Positions 33,935 to 45,414 are shown, counted from the stretch's first letter. The stretch is 64,000 nt of DNA from Geotrypetes seraphini (GCF_902459505.1 NC_047096.1:4278001-4342000), one strand, 5' to 3'. Notes: generated by a model from the letters alone, not told the origin. A program made the numbers and translations.

Positions 33935-34405
33935 CAAAGTTACAGGGAAATACTTTAAAAACCAATAGGAGGAATTTTTTTTTCACTACGAGAATAGTTA
34001 AGCTCTGGAACGCGTTGCCAGAGGTTGTGGTAAGAGCGGCTAGCGTAGCTGGTTTTAAGAAAGGTTTGGACAAGTTCCTGGAAGAAAAGTCCATCGTCTG
34101 TTATTGAGAAAGACACGGGGGAAACCACTGGTTGCCCTGGATCGGTAGCATGGAATGTTGCTACTCTTTGGGGTTCTGGAATCTTATTACTCAGAGATTC
34201 CGGAATCTTGCTACTCTTTGGGGTTCCGGACTCTTACTACTCAGAGATTCCGGAATGTTGCTACTCTTTGGGATTCTGGAATTTTGCTACGCCTTGAGTT
34301 TTGGTCAGGTACTAGGGACATGGATTGGCCACCGTGAGAATGTGCTACTGGGCTTGATGGACCATTGGTCTGACCCAGTGGGGCTATTCTTAGGTTCTGT
34401 GGAAG
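33935..34405 (+). mobile_element. CR1 LINE 3' portion with UTR minisatellite
   Basis: GTTAAGCTCTGGAACGCGTT, AAGAAAGGTTTGGACAAGTT and GGATCGGTAGCATGGAATGT as in the 3.7-kb copy. 34,160-34,285 repeats GGATTCTGGAATCTT... units. Ends GACCCAGTGGGGCTATTCTT. 34,406-35,760 holds no recognised feature. Confidence 0.85.
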
Positions 34406-35770
34406 TTGCCTCCCAGATCTGCTCGAAATCAGAATGAATAGGCATAAACTAGCAGATTCCAAACCTTTCCAATGTTAAGATAAGGATCTTATCTGTCAAC
34501 CACCTGATGGAAACATTCCCTCCCTTCCTCCAACCAGTAAAGCAAAAATGTTATGCTCTTAAAGAATCCCAGAAACGGGACTGTTAGAACCCATGAAATT
34601 ATTCTAGCTAGAACTAAAGGTCATCTGTCATTGTGAAATATTTACACACCGTGTGGCCCAAAATTCCTACCACTTTCTCTCTCCCTCTATCATCTATAGA
34701 TAAACTATGCCAGGCAGAGATTCCATCCAAGTTCAGCATATCAAAGGGGAGTTACATGGGCATTTTGTTTCTATTTCAGTTAATAGAACATAAGGCATTA
34801 AAAAAAATAAACCATTAAAAGGCAGTTTATCTTTACCGGCAGCGGGCATATGAAAATCCTCCAAGCAGAAGCTCTAGTGCCAAAGGACAGTGCCTCTCTC
34901 CCCACAGCTACTCTGAAGGGTTAACAGACCCGGCTGGCAAATGCCTTAGTGGTTAATAGTTAAACCTCATCAGCCCCTCCCCTCCACCACTGGAAAGTAG
35001 AACAACTTGCAAATATTATCGTTGGCAGGGTTTGATTCTTATCGTCCTTGTTGAAATTTGCCTGATATAAGCAGCTCTACGGTATGGATAACGTCAACAG
35101 GACTCGCATTAGCAAGTCAGGAAAAGGTGAAAGACACACCTCGTCCCTCTAGAATCCTACTAAATGCTGACCATATTTAATGGTTAGAGAATTTTATTGT
35201 ACATCGCGTTAAATCCTTGTTGAAATTTGCGGGATATAAGAAAATTTATGGCATAGTAAAGGGGGTGGGGAAGAAAGGGGAAAGCTAAAATAATGGGGAT
35301 TAAAGTCATATAAAAGCCAGCAGCTTTTTACAAATTATTCATCCATGGCCAGGCCAAGAATATCCAACATCCTAGGAGAACCTTTAGTTTGTGCTTTGCA
35401 TCTCTCCCCCTTTAAGCTCAAAACCCTCGCCACTCATATCCAGTGTCCGACTGTCCTTCCCTACTCCCCAAAACCATAGCATGCTCAGTCTCCCTGCCTT
35501 GTCTTTTCTAGGGTAGCACCAATGGCAGTCAGCGTGGCATGGAAGACATTGCAGCTGGTGAGAGGCCAGGAGCATCCACTCATGCTCAAGCCCTGCCCTC
35601 GCTGAACTTCCGTTGCAGAAGGGCCAGGACCCCCGGCAGAACTTGAGCATGTGCGGACGCTCCTGGCCCCTCACCAGCTGTGATGTCTTCCATAGCCACG
35701 CTGACTGCCACATCGGTACCACCCCCAGGGGACTTGGGAGTCCACCTACTGTTCAGACTGGCACTGTATG

Positions 35771-35935
35771 TAGGATGACCAGGCTACCCATTCCAGAAGG
35801 GAGACTTTTTGGCCAGTCCTGGTTTTTAAGTTTACATGCCATGTGGTCCATGGTTTTATCCATTCACATCAGTGCTGTATGTTCCAGGACTGGCCAAAAA
35901 GTCTCCCTTCTGGAATGCAGAATCTGGTCACCCTG
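35771..35935. mobile_element. hAT-like palindromic MITE
   Basis: Long inverted arms (ATTCCAGAAGGGAGACTTTT / AAAAGTCTCCCTTCTGGAAT). Ends TAGGATGACCAG and CTGGTCACCCTG. Perfect 8-bp duplication actgtatg. Confidence 0.85.
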
Positions 35936-36118
35936 ACTGTATGGGTCACATTTACGAAAATTATTGCAACAGACCAAGTTTGTCATGATACCTCGGTACC
36001 GTTTTAAGATCTATTTTCTTCCAGTGACATGTTTGTCATCTTCTTATGGGGGACAACACAAAATAAATTTAACAAGAGCATGCTGCATGCTCTGTGGGAG
36101 ATGACAGTTGCTTTAAAG

Positions 36119-36600
36119 CCGTGGTCCTTAACCCTGTTCTGGGGGACCCCCAGCTAGTTGGGTTTCCAGGATATGCCTAATGAATATGCATGACACCGAG
36201 ACTTATCAAAAAAAAATTTCAATAGCTGTACTCAAAAATTAAATTAAGTATTCAAACAAAGAAGCTAATTACATTCTTATTGCAAAGTGCTTCATCATTT
36301 ATTAAATAATTTTATTAAATCCTCCATTTATAAATACTATTGAATAAATCATTTAATCTACACACCAATCACAACTAAACAGAGCCCCCCCCCGAAACCA
36401 TTCATTCAACCATTAAAATAGTCAATCAAAGGAACCATAACCTGTCCTGGGGGACCCCCAGCCAGTCGGGTTTTCAGGATATGCAGATTTGCATGCCTGT
36501 CACCTCTATTATATGCAAATTTGCCTCATTCATATTCATTAGGGATATCCTGAAAACCCGACTGGCTGGGGGTCCCCCAGGCCAGGTTTATGAACCACTG
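36119..36600. mobile_element. Palindromic hAT MITE with duplicated left arm and insert
   Basis: Outer duplication ctttaaag/ctttaaga (7 of 8). A left arm (36,119-36,195) is followed by about 230 AT-rich bases and then a nearly complete second copy (36,428-36,600). Octamers are present in the second copy. Confidence 0.8.
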
Positions 36601-37229
36601 CTTTAAGATTTCTTCCAACAGAGAAAAAAAAATCCACCTCTAGGCAAGCAATGGACTGGATTTAGAAAAAAAAAAGAGGATTCTCCCTGCCCTGCTGCCC
36701 ACTAATACCAGTCTAACAATTCTATTTAATTGGAAAGAGTTTCTAAACCCTTCTAACTCGTTCAATCTCCCACTCCAGCATTTTCTAAACACACGTCAAG
36801 AACTTTTCTAAAACCCAGGGACCCTAGCTGTCTGTGACCTTGTGACCCTGGGCAAGTCACTTAATCCTCCAGTGCCCAGCACTTCGAATGGCACAAAAAG
36901 GTGGTAGACAAACCACCTTCCTCAGTTTGGATTTACATTTGACAGAGCAGGAGAGCAGCAGCCACCCCTGGCATTTGGCAACCCAAGAGCTGAAAGAACA
37001 GCTGAAGTACCTCAGTTCTCGGAGGAATAATTCATCAGCGGCTGAACTGTCTGGGGAGGAAAAACAGCTGCTGCTTCTCCCCCGACACTGACTGATTTAC
37101 CAGCCCCCAAACCTTTGAGCTGTTTTGCTTTCAAATCCAACATTCTCCAAATTCTGGGACGCGTGAAAGTACTGGAAGGGATCCGGATTGACTCTGAGCT
37201 TCTCAAGGCTGCCGATCCTCTTTCCCTTT
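36601..37229. other. Intron-promoter flank, unassigned
   Basis: A short SINE-core-like GGGCAAGTCACTTAATCC at 36,850-36,867. Otherwise no feature. Confidence 0.4.
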
Positions 37230-37385
37230 CGTCCTGCTGGAACCTACCTGCGAGCGGAGCCGGAGAGGGCGCAAAGTAGCGCGGCTCTGCCTTCACCTGC
37301 ACAGGTACAAGCGCGCAGCGCACCGCCCCTCGCGTTGCCCTTTTTGGCAGGGGAGGCGGAGCTGAGCTACAGCCAATGGGAGGCC
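37230..37385 (-). promoter_or_regulatory. CpG-rich promoter and noncoding first exon, probably of C1orf116
   Basis: A GC- and CpG-rich patch stands out from the AT-rich surroundings. Read on the minus strand it has an inverted CCAAT box (37373-37377), GC boxes (about 37351-37360 and 37322-37330) and then a good splice donor CTCGCAG/GTAGGT (37248/37247). This is the order expected for a TSS near 37,260-37,320 and a short noncoding exon. The next minus-strand gene is C1orf116, whose leader acceptor lies 10.8 kb downstream, so assignment to that gene is likely but inferred. Confidence 0.45.
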
Positions 37386-37616
37386 TGCTCGCCTCAGTGT
37401 TGGTCCTGCCCACATTCATTCATTCTTCTTTAAGGGAGCCCAGAAGGGTTTCCATTCAGGTACTCGAGCATTTCCCCCAGTCACTGGGTTATGAATTTAC
37501 ACCCCAGGAACAATGAGATTATGTAAAGATCGTACGTCATTTACGAAATGATTGAAAAACACAACATTTGAAGATGCCTTTCTCTAACTCAGTGGGCTTT
37601 GCTTTATCCAGACCAG

Positions 37617-37805
37617 GGGTCTCCAAAGTCCCTCCTCCAGGGCCGAATCCAGTCAGGTTTTCGGGATTTCCCCAATGACTATGCATGAGATCTATTAGCA
37701 TACAATGAAAGCAACGCATGCAAATAGATCTCATGCATATTCATTGAGGAAATCCTGAAAACCCGACTGGATTGCGGCCCTCGAGGAGGGACTTTCACAC
37801 CCCTG
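37617..37805. mobile_element. Palindromic hAT MITE, first of a chain of three
   Basis: CAGGGGTCTCCAAAGTCCC ... GACTTTCACACCCCTG, flanked by atccagac and atctagac. Confidence 0.88.
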
Positions 37806-37813
37806 ATCTAGAC

Positions 37814-37986
37814 CAAGGGTCTCCAAAGTCCCTCCTCCAGGGCCAAATCCAGTCAGGTTTTCGGGATTTCCCCAATGACTATGCATGAGATCTATGTGCA
37901 TGCACTGCTTTCAATGCATAGTCATTGGGGAAATCCCGAAAACCTGACTGGATTTGGCCCTCGAGGAGGGACTTTGGAGACCCTTG
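37814..37986. mobile_element. Palindromic hAT MITE, second of the chain
   Basis: CAAGGGTCTCCAAAGTCCC ... GACTTTGGAGACCCTTG, with atctagac perfectly repeated on both sides. Arms are almost identical to each other. Confidence 0.88.
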
Positions 37987-37994
37987 ATCTAGAC

Positions 37995-38207
37995 CAGGGG
38001 TGTCCAACCTGTGGCCTGAGGGCCGCATGCGGCCCCGTGAAGTATTTTGTGTGACCCCGGTCTAGGGCGATGCAGTGCTTTCCTCTGCTGCCCCCGGGTG
38101 TTTACCATCTTGCCGGCTCCCTCCTCTGTCTTGCTGCAGCGTTTGCGCGCAGAAACATTTTTTTCGGCCAATGCGGCCCAGGGAAGCCAAAAGGTTGGAC
38201 ACCCCTG
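37995..38207. mobile_element. hAT MITE, third of the chain, different family
   Basis: CAGGGGTGTCCAACCTGTGG ... AAAAGGTTGGACACCCCTG. The left flank is the same atctagac; the right flank begins ctagagtt. Confidence 0.85.
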
Positions 38208-38266
38208 CTAGAGTTCAGGAAATTTGGGTACTAAGGAATCTTGGAAAGATTAACACACACACACCC

Positions 38267-38440
38267 CTCCCTCCTTTTAATAAGGTGCGCTAAGGCTTTA
38301 ACACGTGGAACAGTTCGTGCTACATTGCCACGCGTGCTAGACCTTAACGTCAGCATTGAGCTGGCGTTAGTTCTAGAAGCATGGTAATTTCCTGCGTGCG
38401 CTAAAAACGCTAGCGCACCGTAGTAAAAGAAGCCCTAAAC
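38267..38440. mobile_element. MITE, TTTTACTAAGCCGCG family
   Basis: CCTTTTAATAAGGTGCGCTA ... TAGCGCACCGTAGTAAAAG are inverted. The middle has CATTGAGCTGGCGTTAG. Relatives at 45.0, 47.2 and 60.1 kb. Confidence 0.7.
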
Positions 38441-38950
38441 CTCGATAGCGATTAGCGCACTGAGCCGCGCTGCTCCTGACACTCATAGGAACATTTCATG
38501 ATGTTTTGTCTGGGCTTCCAATTTGTGTATGTGTGTTGTTTGGACACCGCTAAGATTCAAGCGGTTTATAAATTTTGAAAAGAAATAACTAAGTACATGC
38601 AGGGGTCATGCTCCTTAGTTCAGAAAAGGGGTTTGTTTTTGTTTTAAAGCTGCCAAAATTTTACTGACTGCCTAAATATGTTTTTACTGCCATCTTTATC
38701 GTTGTCATTTTGTCCACATGAGAGATTTACTGTCCCGAGATTTAATGATAGTAATAATAATCATAATTTTCTGTTTTGTATACCGCAGTGCTTTAACAGT
38801 TCAAAGTAGTTCACAGCCACAGAAGAATGCAAGAACACAGTGAAGTTGCATCAAACATGTTCTGATACCATTGGGATTATGTAATTAAACAAATTTATCA
38901 AATAAGTAAGCTTGATAAGAGAAAGCATTCAGAATCAAATCACTTTGAAT

Positions 38951-39428
38951 GGGAAGGGGTAAAACGCGGACCTGACGGACCTCGCGGATCTAAACCCGCC
39001 CGTCCTTAAAAATCTGAGGTCCGTGCCGCTTGTAAAGTTTCTGGCTCTGACAGACCTCGGTGACAATTTAGCGCTGACGGATCCGTCTCAGCATAGGGAG
39101 GGAAAAGTATTAGGATCCGTCAGCGCTAAAATGTCACCGAGGTCTGTCGGAGCCAGAGACTAGTGCTGGAGCGGCTCTAAAGCGAATCCTTTAAACTGGT
39201 TTCCTGCAGCCCCAGTAAATCGTCTCTGACAGACCTCGATGACATTGTAGCGCTAACGGATCCTAATACTTTTCCCTCCCTATGCTGAGACGGATCCGTC
39301 AGCGCTAAATTGTCACCAAGGTCTGTCAGAGCCAGAAACTTAACTACAAGCGGCACAGACCTCAGATTTTTAAGGACGTGCGGGTTTAGATCCGCGAGGT
39401 CCGTCAGGTCCGCGTTTTACCACTTCCC
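38951..39428. mobile_element. Fold-back element with four nested inverted units
   Basis: Outer arms GGGAAGGGGTAAAACGCGG / CCGCGTTTTACCACTTCCC extend about 105 bp. Each half holds its own smaller palindrome built from the unit GACAGACCTCGGTGACAATT ... GCGCTGACGGATCC (about 39,053, 39,112, 39,228 and 39,290). No ORF. Confidence 0.85.
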
Positions 39429-39622
39429 CACTTGAACTTTTATTCCATTTTCCTGCTTGAAAAGATAATGTCCAATCAAGGAATCTCTTGTAAATACAGC
39501 TTTTCAAAGTTGGAAAAGAAGAAGAGGATTCTAGGTGTACGGAGCAAGACCGAGCAGTGTTTACCCTCTCTCCATCCCATTTGCCACCCCCTTATGTGTT
39601 ATCCATGATTCCCAGGTACCGC

Positions 39623-39800
39623 AGAGATGCCAAGTTACCCAGTTCCAGGCTGAAGATTGTGGGCAGTCCTGGATTTCTGACCATCCACTCTGATGCATTA
39701 TGGGACCTGCAACCCTGATTTCAATAGGCAAAATCAGGATCTGCAAATCCGGGACTGGTTAAAAAGTCTGCAGCCTGGAGCCGGGTAACTTGGCATCTCT
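39623..39800. mobile_element. hAT-like palindromic MITE
   Basis: AGAGATGCCAAGTTACCC ... GGGTAACTTGGCATCTCT, flanked by ggtaccgc/ggtactgc (7 of 8). Confidence 0.85.
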
Positions 39801-40261
39801 GGTACTGCAGCTTCATACAGCTTGTGCCCACCACAGCAGCTGAATCCCTAGGATGTTTGAACTGAAATGAAATTATTCATATCTATTGTGTGGGTTGTTT
39901 TTATTGTAATCCACATAGGTTTTAAGCAGAATAGACATTTTTTAAGTACAGTATATAAAATTGTAAGTGCTTTGCCTTCCACTTGCCCTGTGCAAGCAAT
40001 TTATCGGGCTTTTATCAGGGACACAGATTTCTACCAGCCTGACCCATGCTAACAATTTCCACTTTTAGGGGCCCTTTAACTGTGCTGTGGTAAAAAGTGG
40101 CCTAAGTGCACCCAGGGCAGGATTAATTCGTCAAGGGCCCCTAGGCACACAAGTACACTGGGCCTCCCTGCCCCGCCCCACCCACCATGCACCCAGGCAG
40201 AAATAGGAAGCTGCGTCAGAACCGCTTGCACAATTACAGTTCCCATTGCCTTTCATACCCG

Positions 40262-40960
40262 CGTTGCTTGCTTGTCTTACTTTCTTAGTGTCATTGTGCA
40301 GTTTCCCGCCCCTGATTTTCCACGAATGCCCCATTGTTGCCGCGGGACCCTTGAAGAAGAAGATGTCTTCTTCCACCTCGATGCGGCCCGTGAGATACTT
40401 GAATGTCTCGATCATATCTCCCCTCTCTCGACGTTCCTCAAGTGAGTAGAGCTGCAATTTCCTTAACCGCTCCTCGTACGGGAGCTCCTTGAGTCCCGAG
40501 ACCATTCTGGTGGCCATTCTCTGGACCGATTCTAGTCTCAGCACATCCTTGCGGTAATGCGGCCTCCAGAATTGCACACAGTACTCCAGGTGCGGTCTCA
40601 CCATGGATCTATACAGTGGCATAATGACTTCCGGTTTACGGCTGACGAAACTCCTGCGTATGCAACCTATGATTTGCCTTGCTTTGGATGAAGCTTGCTC
40701 CACTTGGTTTGCAGCCTTCATGTCTTCCCTGACAATCACCCCTAAGTCTCTTTCTGCTTTAGTTCTTGTCAGAATCTCGCCATTTAGGGTGTAAATCTTG
40801 CATGGATTTTGGCTTCCCAGGTGCATGACTTTGCATTTTTTGGCATTGAAGCTGAGTTGCCAGGACCTAGACCAGCGCTCCAGCAGAAGTAAGTCATGCA
40901 CCATATCGTGCATAGTGTGAAAAGTGTCTGTCTCTGGTAGCCTGAGCTGGTATTGTGTTG
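40262..40960 (-). mobile_element. CR1 LINE, C-terminal RT ORF
   Basis: A long minus-strand frame: WQLSFNAKKCKVMHLGSQNP, LTRTKAERDLGVIVREDMKA, MVRPHLEYCVQFWRPHYRKD, LPYEERLRKLQLYSLEERR and TGRIEVEEDIFFFKGP. Close to the copy at 7 kb, but its 3' end is lost and both ends are truncated. Confidence 0.9.
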
Positions 40961-40961
40961 T

Positions 40962-41060
40962 CCTAATGCCTCATTCCACCAATAAGAGCCAACCTCATGA
41001 GTGATGTCATAATGGCTTCATTGTCCTATACTTGGCTCACTTTTACTACATTTTGATTTC
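40962..41060. repeat. Fragment of the 220-bp MITE unit
   Basis: AATGCCTCATTCCACCAATA ... CATTGTCCTATACTTGGCTC is the reverse complement of part of the 220-bp unit, with no termini left. Confidence 0.65.
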
Positions 41061-41061
41061 T

Positions 41062-41305
41062 AGAGTGGCACAGTGGTTAAAGCTACAGCCTCAGCACCCT
41101 GAGGTTGTGGGTTCATACTCACACTGCTTCTTCTGACCCTGGGCAAGTCACTTAATCCCTACCATTGCCCCAGTACATTAGATAGATTGTGAGCCCAGCA
41201 GGACAGACAGGGGCAAATGCTTGAGTACCTGAATAAATTCATGTAAACCGTTCTGAGCTCCCTAGGGAGAACAGTATAGAAGAAATTGAATAAGTAAATA
41301 AAAAA
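41062..41305 (+). mobile_element. tRNA-derived SINE, near full length
   Basis: AGTGGCACAGTGGTTAAAGC (A box), GGTTGTGGGTTCATACTC (B box), TGACCCTGGGCAAGTCACTT, GAGCCCAGCAGGACAGACAG, then GTAAACCGTTCTGAGCTCCC. 41,306-42,060 is unassigned. Confidence 0.88.
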
Positions 41306-42063
41306 ACAACAACCCAGAACATGATTTGAATGAACATCACCCTGGGAAAAACAAAGTTTATTAAGCAGAATAGAAACAAGCAGATCGGCATTTCATGATT
41401 AAACATGTGAAGAAAACATGCAAAGGTTTAGTTCCTCATACACAGTGTGCTGTTACATAAGAGAGCCCAAACCTGACTTTCTTGTTCATTCGTTTTTGAT
41501 GTAGATTTGAAATAAGAATTATATGATGAAAATAAAGTGTATTTTAAGGAGAGAATCTTCTTGTATAACAGCATTCCAGGATATTAATGCCATCTACTTT
41601 CATCTGACAAGAGTTTCAGGAGGATGTGCGGAGAGCTGCCCTGGCTGCCATTTTGCTGCCAGTGCAGATGTCGCCAGCACTGAGGTCATGACGCTGCCAC
41701 CTCCAGAACTTCAGCCCTCCCTGTGGGCTGAGTAGCTTTGTCTTTGGGGGTTCATGGTTTCTTTTATATTAGTTCATTTTCCTTCTGTTTGAGAAAAGCT
41801 GGGCCCATTCTTCTCTCCCTTCCAGCTCATCAGAACCCGTGCTGGCACCATAGGGGATTTTCCCTTTAACAGAACTGTTCCTTGCTGGTCATTGCTACAG
41901 AGCATAGAATGAAGACCAGCTTCTGCCCTGATGCTTTGTCCTCATCATTGGAAGTTCATTAGGTATAGGTGGACCTCTGATATAATATGAAAGAGGTCTA
42001 TAAAATACTGCCTTGAGTGGAACAGGGGGAGATGAATCACTCGTTTACCTTTTCCAAAAATAC

Positions 42064-42278
42064 AAAAACTGTGTGTCAAAGCAGCTCCTGATTGGTGAGG
42101 TCCGATTTTAGTGCAGGAAGAGGCGGTCGGAGCATACCGCGAGTGATTTCCTTCACTGGCCGGCACTCCGGCTGCTCTCTCCTGTCTCCCCCGCTAAAAA
42201 ACGTATTTGCGGTTTTTCAAGATTCGCGGAGGTTCCTGGAACAGAACCCCCAATAAATATCGGGGGAGTACAGTACAA
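42064..42278. mobile_element. Half copy of a Tigger-like MITE
   Basis: Matches the right half of the element at 53,331: AAGAGGCGGTCGGAGCATAC, GTGATTTCCTTCACT and AATATCGGGGGAGTACAGTA. 42,280-43,100 is unassigned. Confidence 0.75.
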
Positions 42279-43104
42279 CAAAACCAAAAACATGGACATT
42301 ATAGACTTGCACATGAGGAACATGGGAAGAACTACAATAAGCAGAGTAAAGAGGACATAAAAAGGTGAAAACAATAGGAGGGTAAGAGCTTAAAAAAAAG
42401 TAAAAAAAAAAAAGCTAAAAGTGGTTTAATTTCTTGAGGCCTGGAATAAAGGAACCAATAATTTCTGCAAAGTGAAGAAGCGAGAAAATACCCTGCATGA
42501 ATTATGTCTCAAAGGCCATTAAATTTAATAAGCGATTTTGCTTCCTGGTAGAGTTCCATATTGCAGTAACTGCAAAGATCGTTTCATGTCTGGTGTTTAT
42601 TATTCTTAGCGATGGAATTACTAGTAGGAGTATATGGGATAATGTATCTTTCTAGGAAAGATGGGGCTTTAGTTGTTAATATTTTGAAAGCGTCTTTTGT
42701 AGGAAAAGCACGTAGCGTGGACTTTTCCTGGTACTAAATCTGGCCCCTGGCTTTAAAATTCTTAACAGCTTAGTTCCCAATTTTGTGATGTCATTGAAAG
42801 TAGTTGATTCCGTGAATAAATGTAACCTTCCAATGGCTTCTTTTACTCATTTGATTTCTGTTGTTGTTAGGCGCCATCGACTCATGCTCGAGTCCAAGCG
42901 TCTTGTTGAACTGCAGATCTAAAAAGAAATCGGTTTTGTGGAAACGTCCTCCAACCTCATCCCCATGGCTGTTTTCAACATGTCCAGTCATCTGATTGTA
43001 GGTTGCCCTCTTTGCCTGGTTCCTTCGATCTTCCCAAACGTGATGTCCTTCTCCAGTGAACTCTCTCTTCTGACGGTATGACCAAAATAAGACAGTCGTA
43101 ACGT

Positions 43105-43797
43105 GCTGAGGAAAATGAGATCCTGCTTTCATCATTCTCACTTCGCCGTCCTTGTTCAATCCACCATCCTCTCTAGACTGGATTATTGCAACTCCATCTT
43201 TATAAGCCTAACTAAGAAAAACCTCTATAGACTTCAGCTAATTCAGAATGCCGCGGCTAAGCTCATTTTCGCAAGAGGCAAGTTCGACCACGTCTCTCCA
43301 CTTCTGTCCAAGCTTCACTGGCTTCCAGTACATTCCAGAATCCTCTTTAAATGTGCCTGCTTAGCGTTCAAGATCCTACACGACATCCTTCCTCCCGTTA
43401 TTCCACTCCTTTGGAACTCCTCAAACCCTAACTCCTCCAGATCCTCCCAAAAACTGAAACTATCATTCTCTTCTACAAAAGGTATATCCTGCGCAGGAAA
43501 ACTAGGAACATCTCTCCCTTTTAGAATCACAGAACTTTGGAACAACCTCACCTCCCCGCTCAGAAATTCAAATTCCCTCCAACTCTTCCGCAAACACCTG
43601 AAAACTTGGCTCTTTTCAAAAATCTAATACCTCCCGCTCTCTGGTACCTTGACCCCTCTCTACCCTCTTAGTTCCTTTCCTATTACCCTTCTTCTTCTTC
43701 TGGAGTTCCTTTCTATCCTAATTCTGTAAACTGTGCCGAGCTCTATGCTTGCGGAGATGGCGCGGTATACAAACCTAAGGTTTAGTTTAGTTTAGTC
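43105..43797 (+). mobile_element. L2-like LINE 3' portion, open frame
   Basis: A 174-residue frame with LSRLDYCNSIFISLTKKNLY, RLQLIQNAAAKLI, DHVSPLLSKLHWLPVHSRIL, CACLAFKILHDILPP and ITELWNNLTSPLRNSNSLQL. It then has the TGTGCCGAGCTC tail ending TTTAGTTTAGTTTAG. The least decayed L2-type copy here. Confidence 0.9.
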
Positions 43798-44215
43798 ATC
43801 ATTTGGTCTTTGAGTGACATAGCAGGTTTGATCTCTTCCAGAATCAATTTGTTAGTTCTTCTGGCAGTCTACGGACCGCCAGACTGCTAGATGATCCAAC
43901 AAATCGATTCTGGAAGAGATCAAACCAGTTATGTCACTCGAAGCCTAAATGATGATTTGATTTCTACCCAAAGGGAATTACTGAATACTGCTCTTCCAGT
44001 TTTGTGGAATGCCCTACCTACTTTCCTTAAAGTTAGAAACATTTTTAAAACTTTGTTGTTTGTGAAACATCCTAGCTAATGTTCCTTATTTGGTTTTGTG
44101 GGTTTTTTTGGTTGGTTGGTTTTTTTTAATACAAATAGTTTTCACTGATTAGAGGTTTTTTATTATTGGTATACTGTAGAGAGCTCTTGGCAGAGATGGA
44201 ATATAAAATATCAGT
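43798..44215 (+). mobile_element. LINE 3' end with inverted 5' segment
   Basis: 43,798-43,870 is the reverse complement of 43,880-43,958 (GATTCTGGAAGAGATCAAAC in both). Then LNTALPVLWNALPTFLK runs in the plus frame. The form is typical of a 5' inversion made during target-primed reverse transcription. 44,216-44,980 is unassigned. Confidence 0.7.
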
Positions 44216-44984
44216 TAATGTTAAAGTTAATGTATGTACAATATCAACTACGGTAGTAATAATAATCTTCAAGTTGAAAGTGGAATTTCATAATGTACAA
44301 ACAGGAGCACTCATTTGAAGACCTGCTTTGAGGTCGGAGGAAGAGGCCGAATCCCAGTTTGGTCTCATTCTATCTTGGTTGCAGTCAGGCAGACAGGAAT
44401 GCAACTGAATATTTGGTCAGCTATGCTCAAGGTATATGGAATGTGGGTTTACCTCCCATATGTCCCATTTTTAATTACAGAGGGTTTGATTATGTAGTTT
44501 ATTACAGGATTAAAGAAGGCAGGAGCACCCAAATGAAGCAGGTAATGGGTTTAGGTAAGTTTACAAGTGCGTAGATGGTATGGTTGGCTGTTGAAAGGGA
44601 ATTCCTTGAGATTCTTCCCTTAGCCATGAAGACTCATCTATTGACTACTCTTAAGAGATCTTCATTAATCCCCCAGCCCCACTAGAGGTTTGTAGCATGG
44701 GCCAACGTGGTAAGTGCTCTGACCCTCATAGAATTCGTACCTCTCCAGTCCATGCCAGAAACCTCTAGCGCAGCTTGATAAAAGTGGGGAGGGGGCTTAA
44801 TTCATAGCAAATGATGTTTTTGTGTAACTTTATGACAAAATAGAGAAAGAGAAATGTAGATTTCAATCGAATTTAAAGTTTCCATCAAGCCCACAGTATG
44901 AAAGGAAGGTGTTGAAAAATTGAAGAAAATATCAATAACAAATCTTAGTAAATCCAACAATTAGGGCTCATAATCTACTTCATT

Positions 44985-45262
44985 AACCCCCCCCCCCCTC
45001 TTTTTACTAAGCTGGAGTAGAGGTTTCTATCATGGCCTAGAGCAGCGGCGATGCATTTAGCGCTCCAGGTCGCAGTAAAAACTTCTGCTGCTGCTTAGTA
45101 AAAGACGGCCTGACTCCTCTAAGCAAATCAGTCATTTTGTTTCTCCTGTAGGTTTTTAGCGCCGGCCGCTCTGACGCTCGTAGGAATTCTTTGAGTGTTG
45201 GAGCTGTTAATGCCATTGCCAGTGCTAAAGACCACACTACGGTTTTCTAAAAGGAGGGGGGG
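44985..45262. mobile_element. MITE, TTTTACTAAGC family
   Basis: CTCTTTTTACTAAGCTGGAG at the left, GCTTAGTAAAAGACGGCC internally, and CACACTACGGTTTTCTAAAAGGA at the right. Degenerate, possibly two overlapping copies. 45,270-45,890 is unassigned apart from (CA)n at 45,415. Confidence 0.6.
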
Positions 45263-45414
45263 CGGGGGGGTAAATGAGCACTCCTTGTAATGCTCAAAAG
45301 GGAAGAGAAGGTATCTCGTACCAGGGAATATTTTTTTACGGCAATAGCTAGTTTGTTTGTGTTGTATGAGTGTATATCATGTGCCTAAATCAGGCGCAGT
45401 ATGCACACCCATAC

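Noticed and set aside
35384-35722. 112-codon minus-strand frame and overlapping plus-strand frame
   Set aside because: Both read through an imperfect inverted repeat (35,510-35,710), which creates mirrored open frames; no protein family is seen.
37012-37419. Minus-strand 135-codon open frame in the CpG-rich patch
   Set aside because: Composition explains the open frame. It spans the better-supported promoter and donor, and shows no family motif.
38995-39420. Inverted repeats as a possible microRNA hairpin
   Set aside because: The hairpin is far longer than a pre-miRNA and has transposon-like nested ends.
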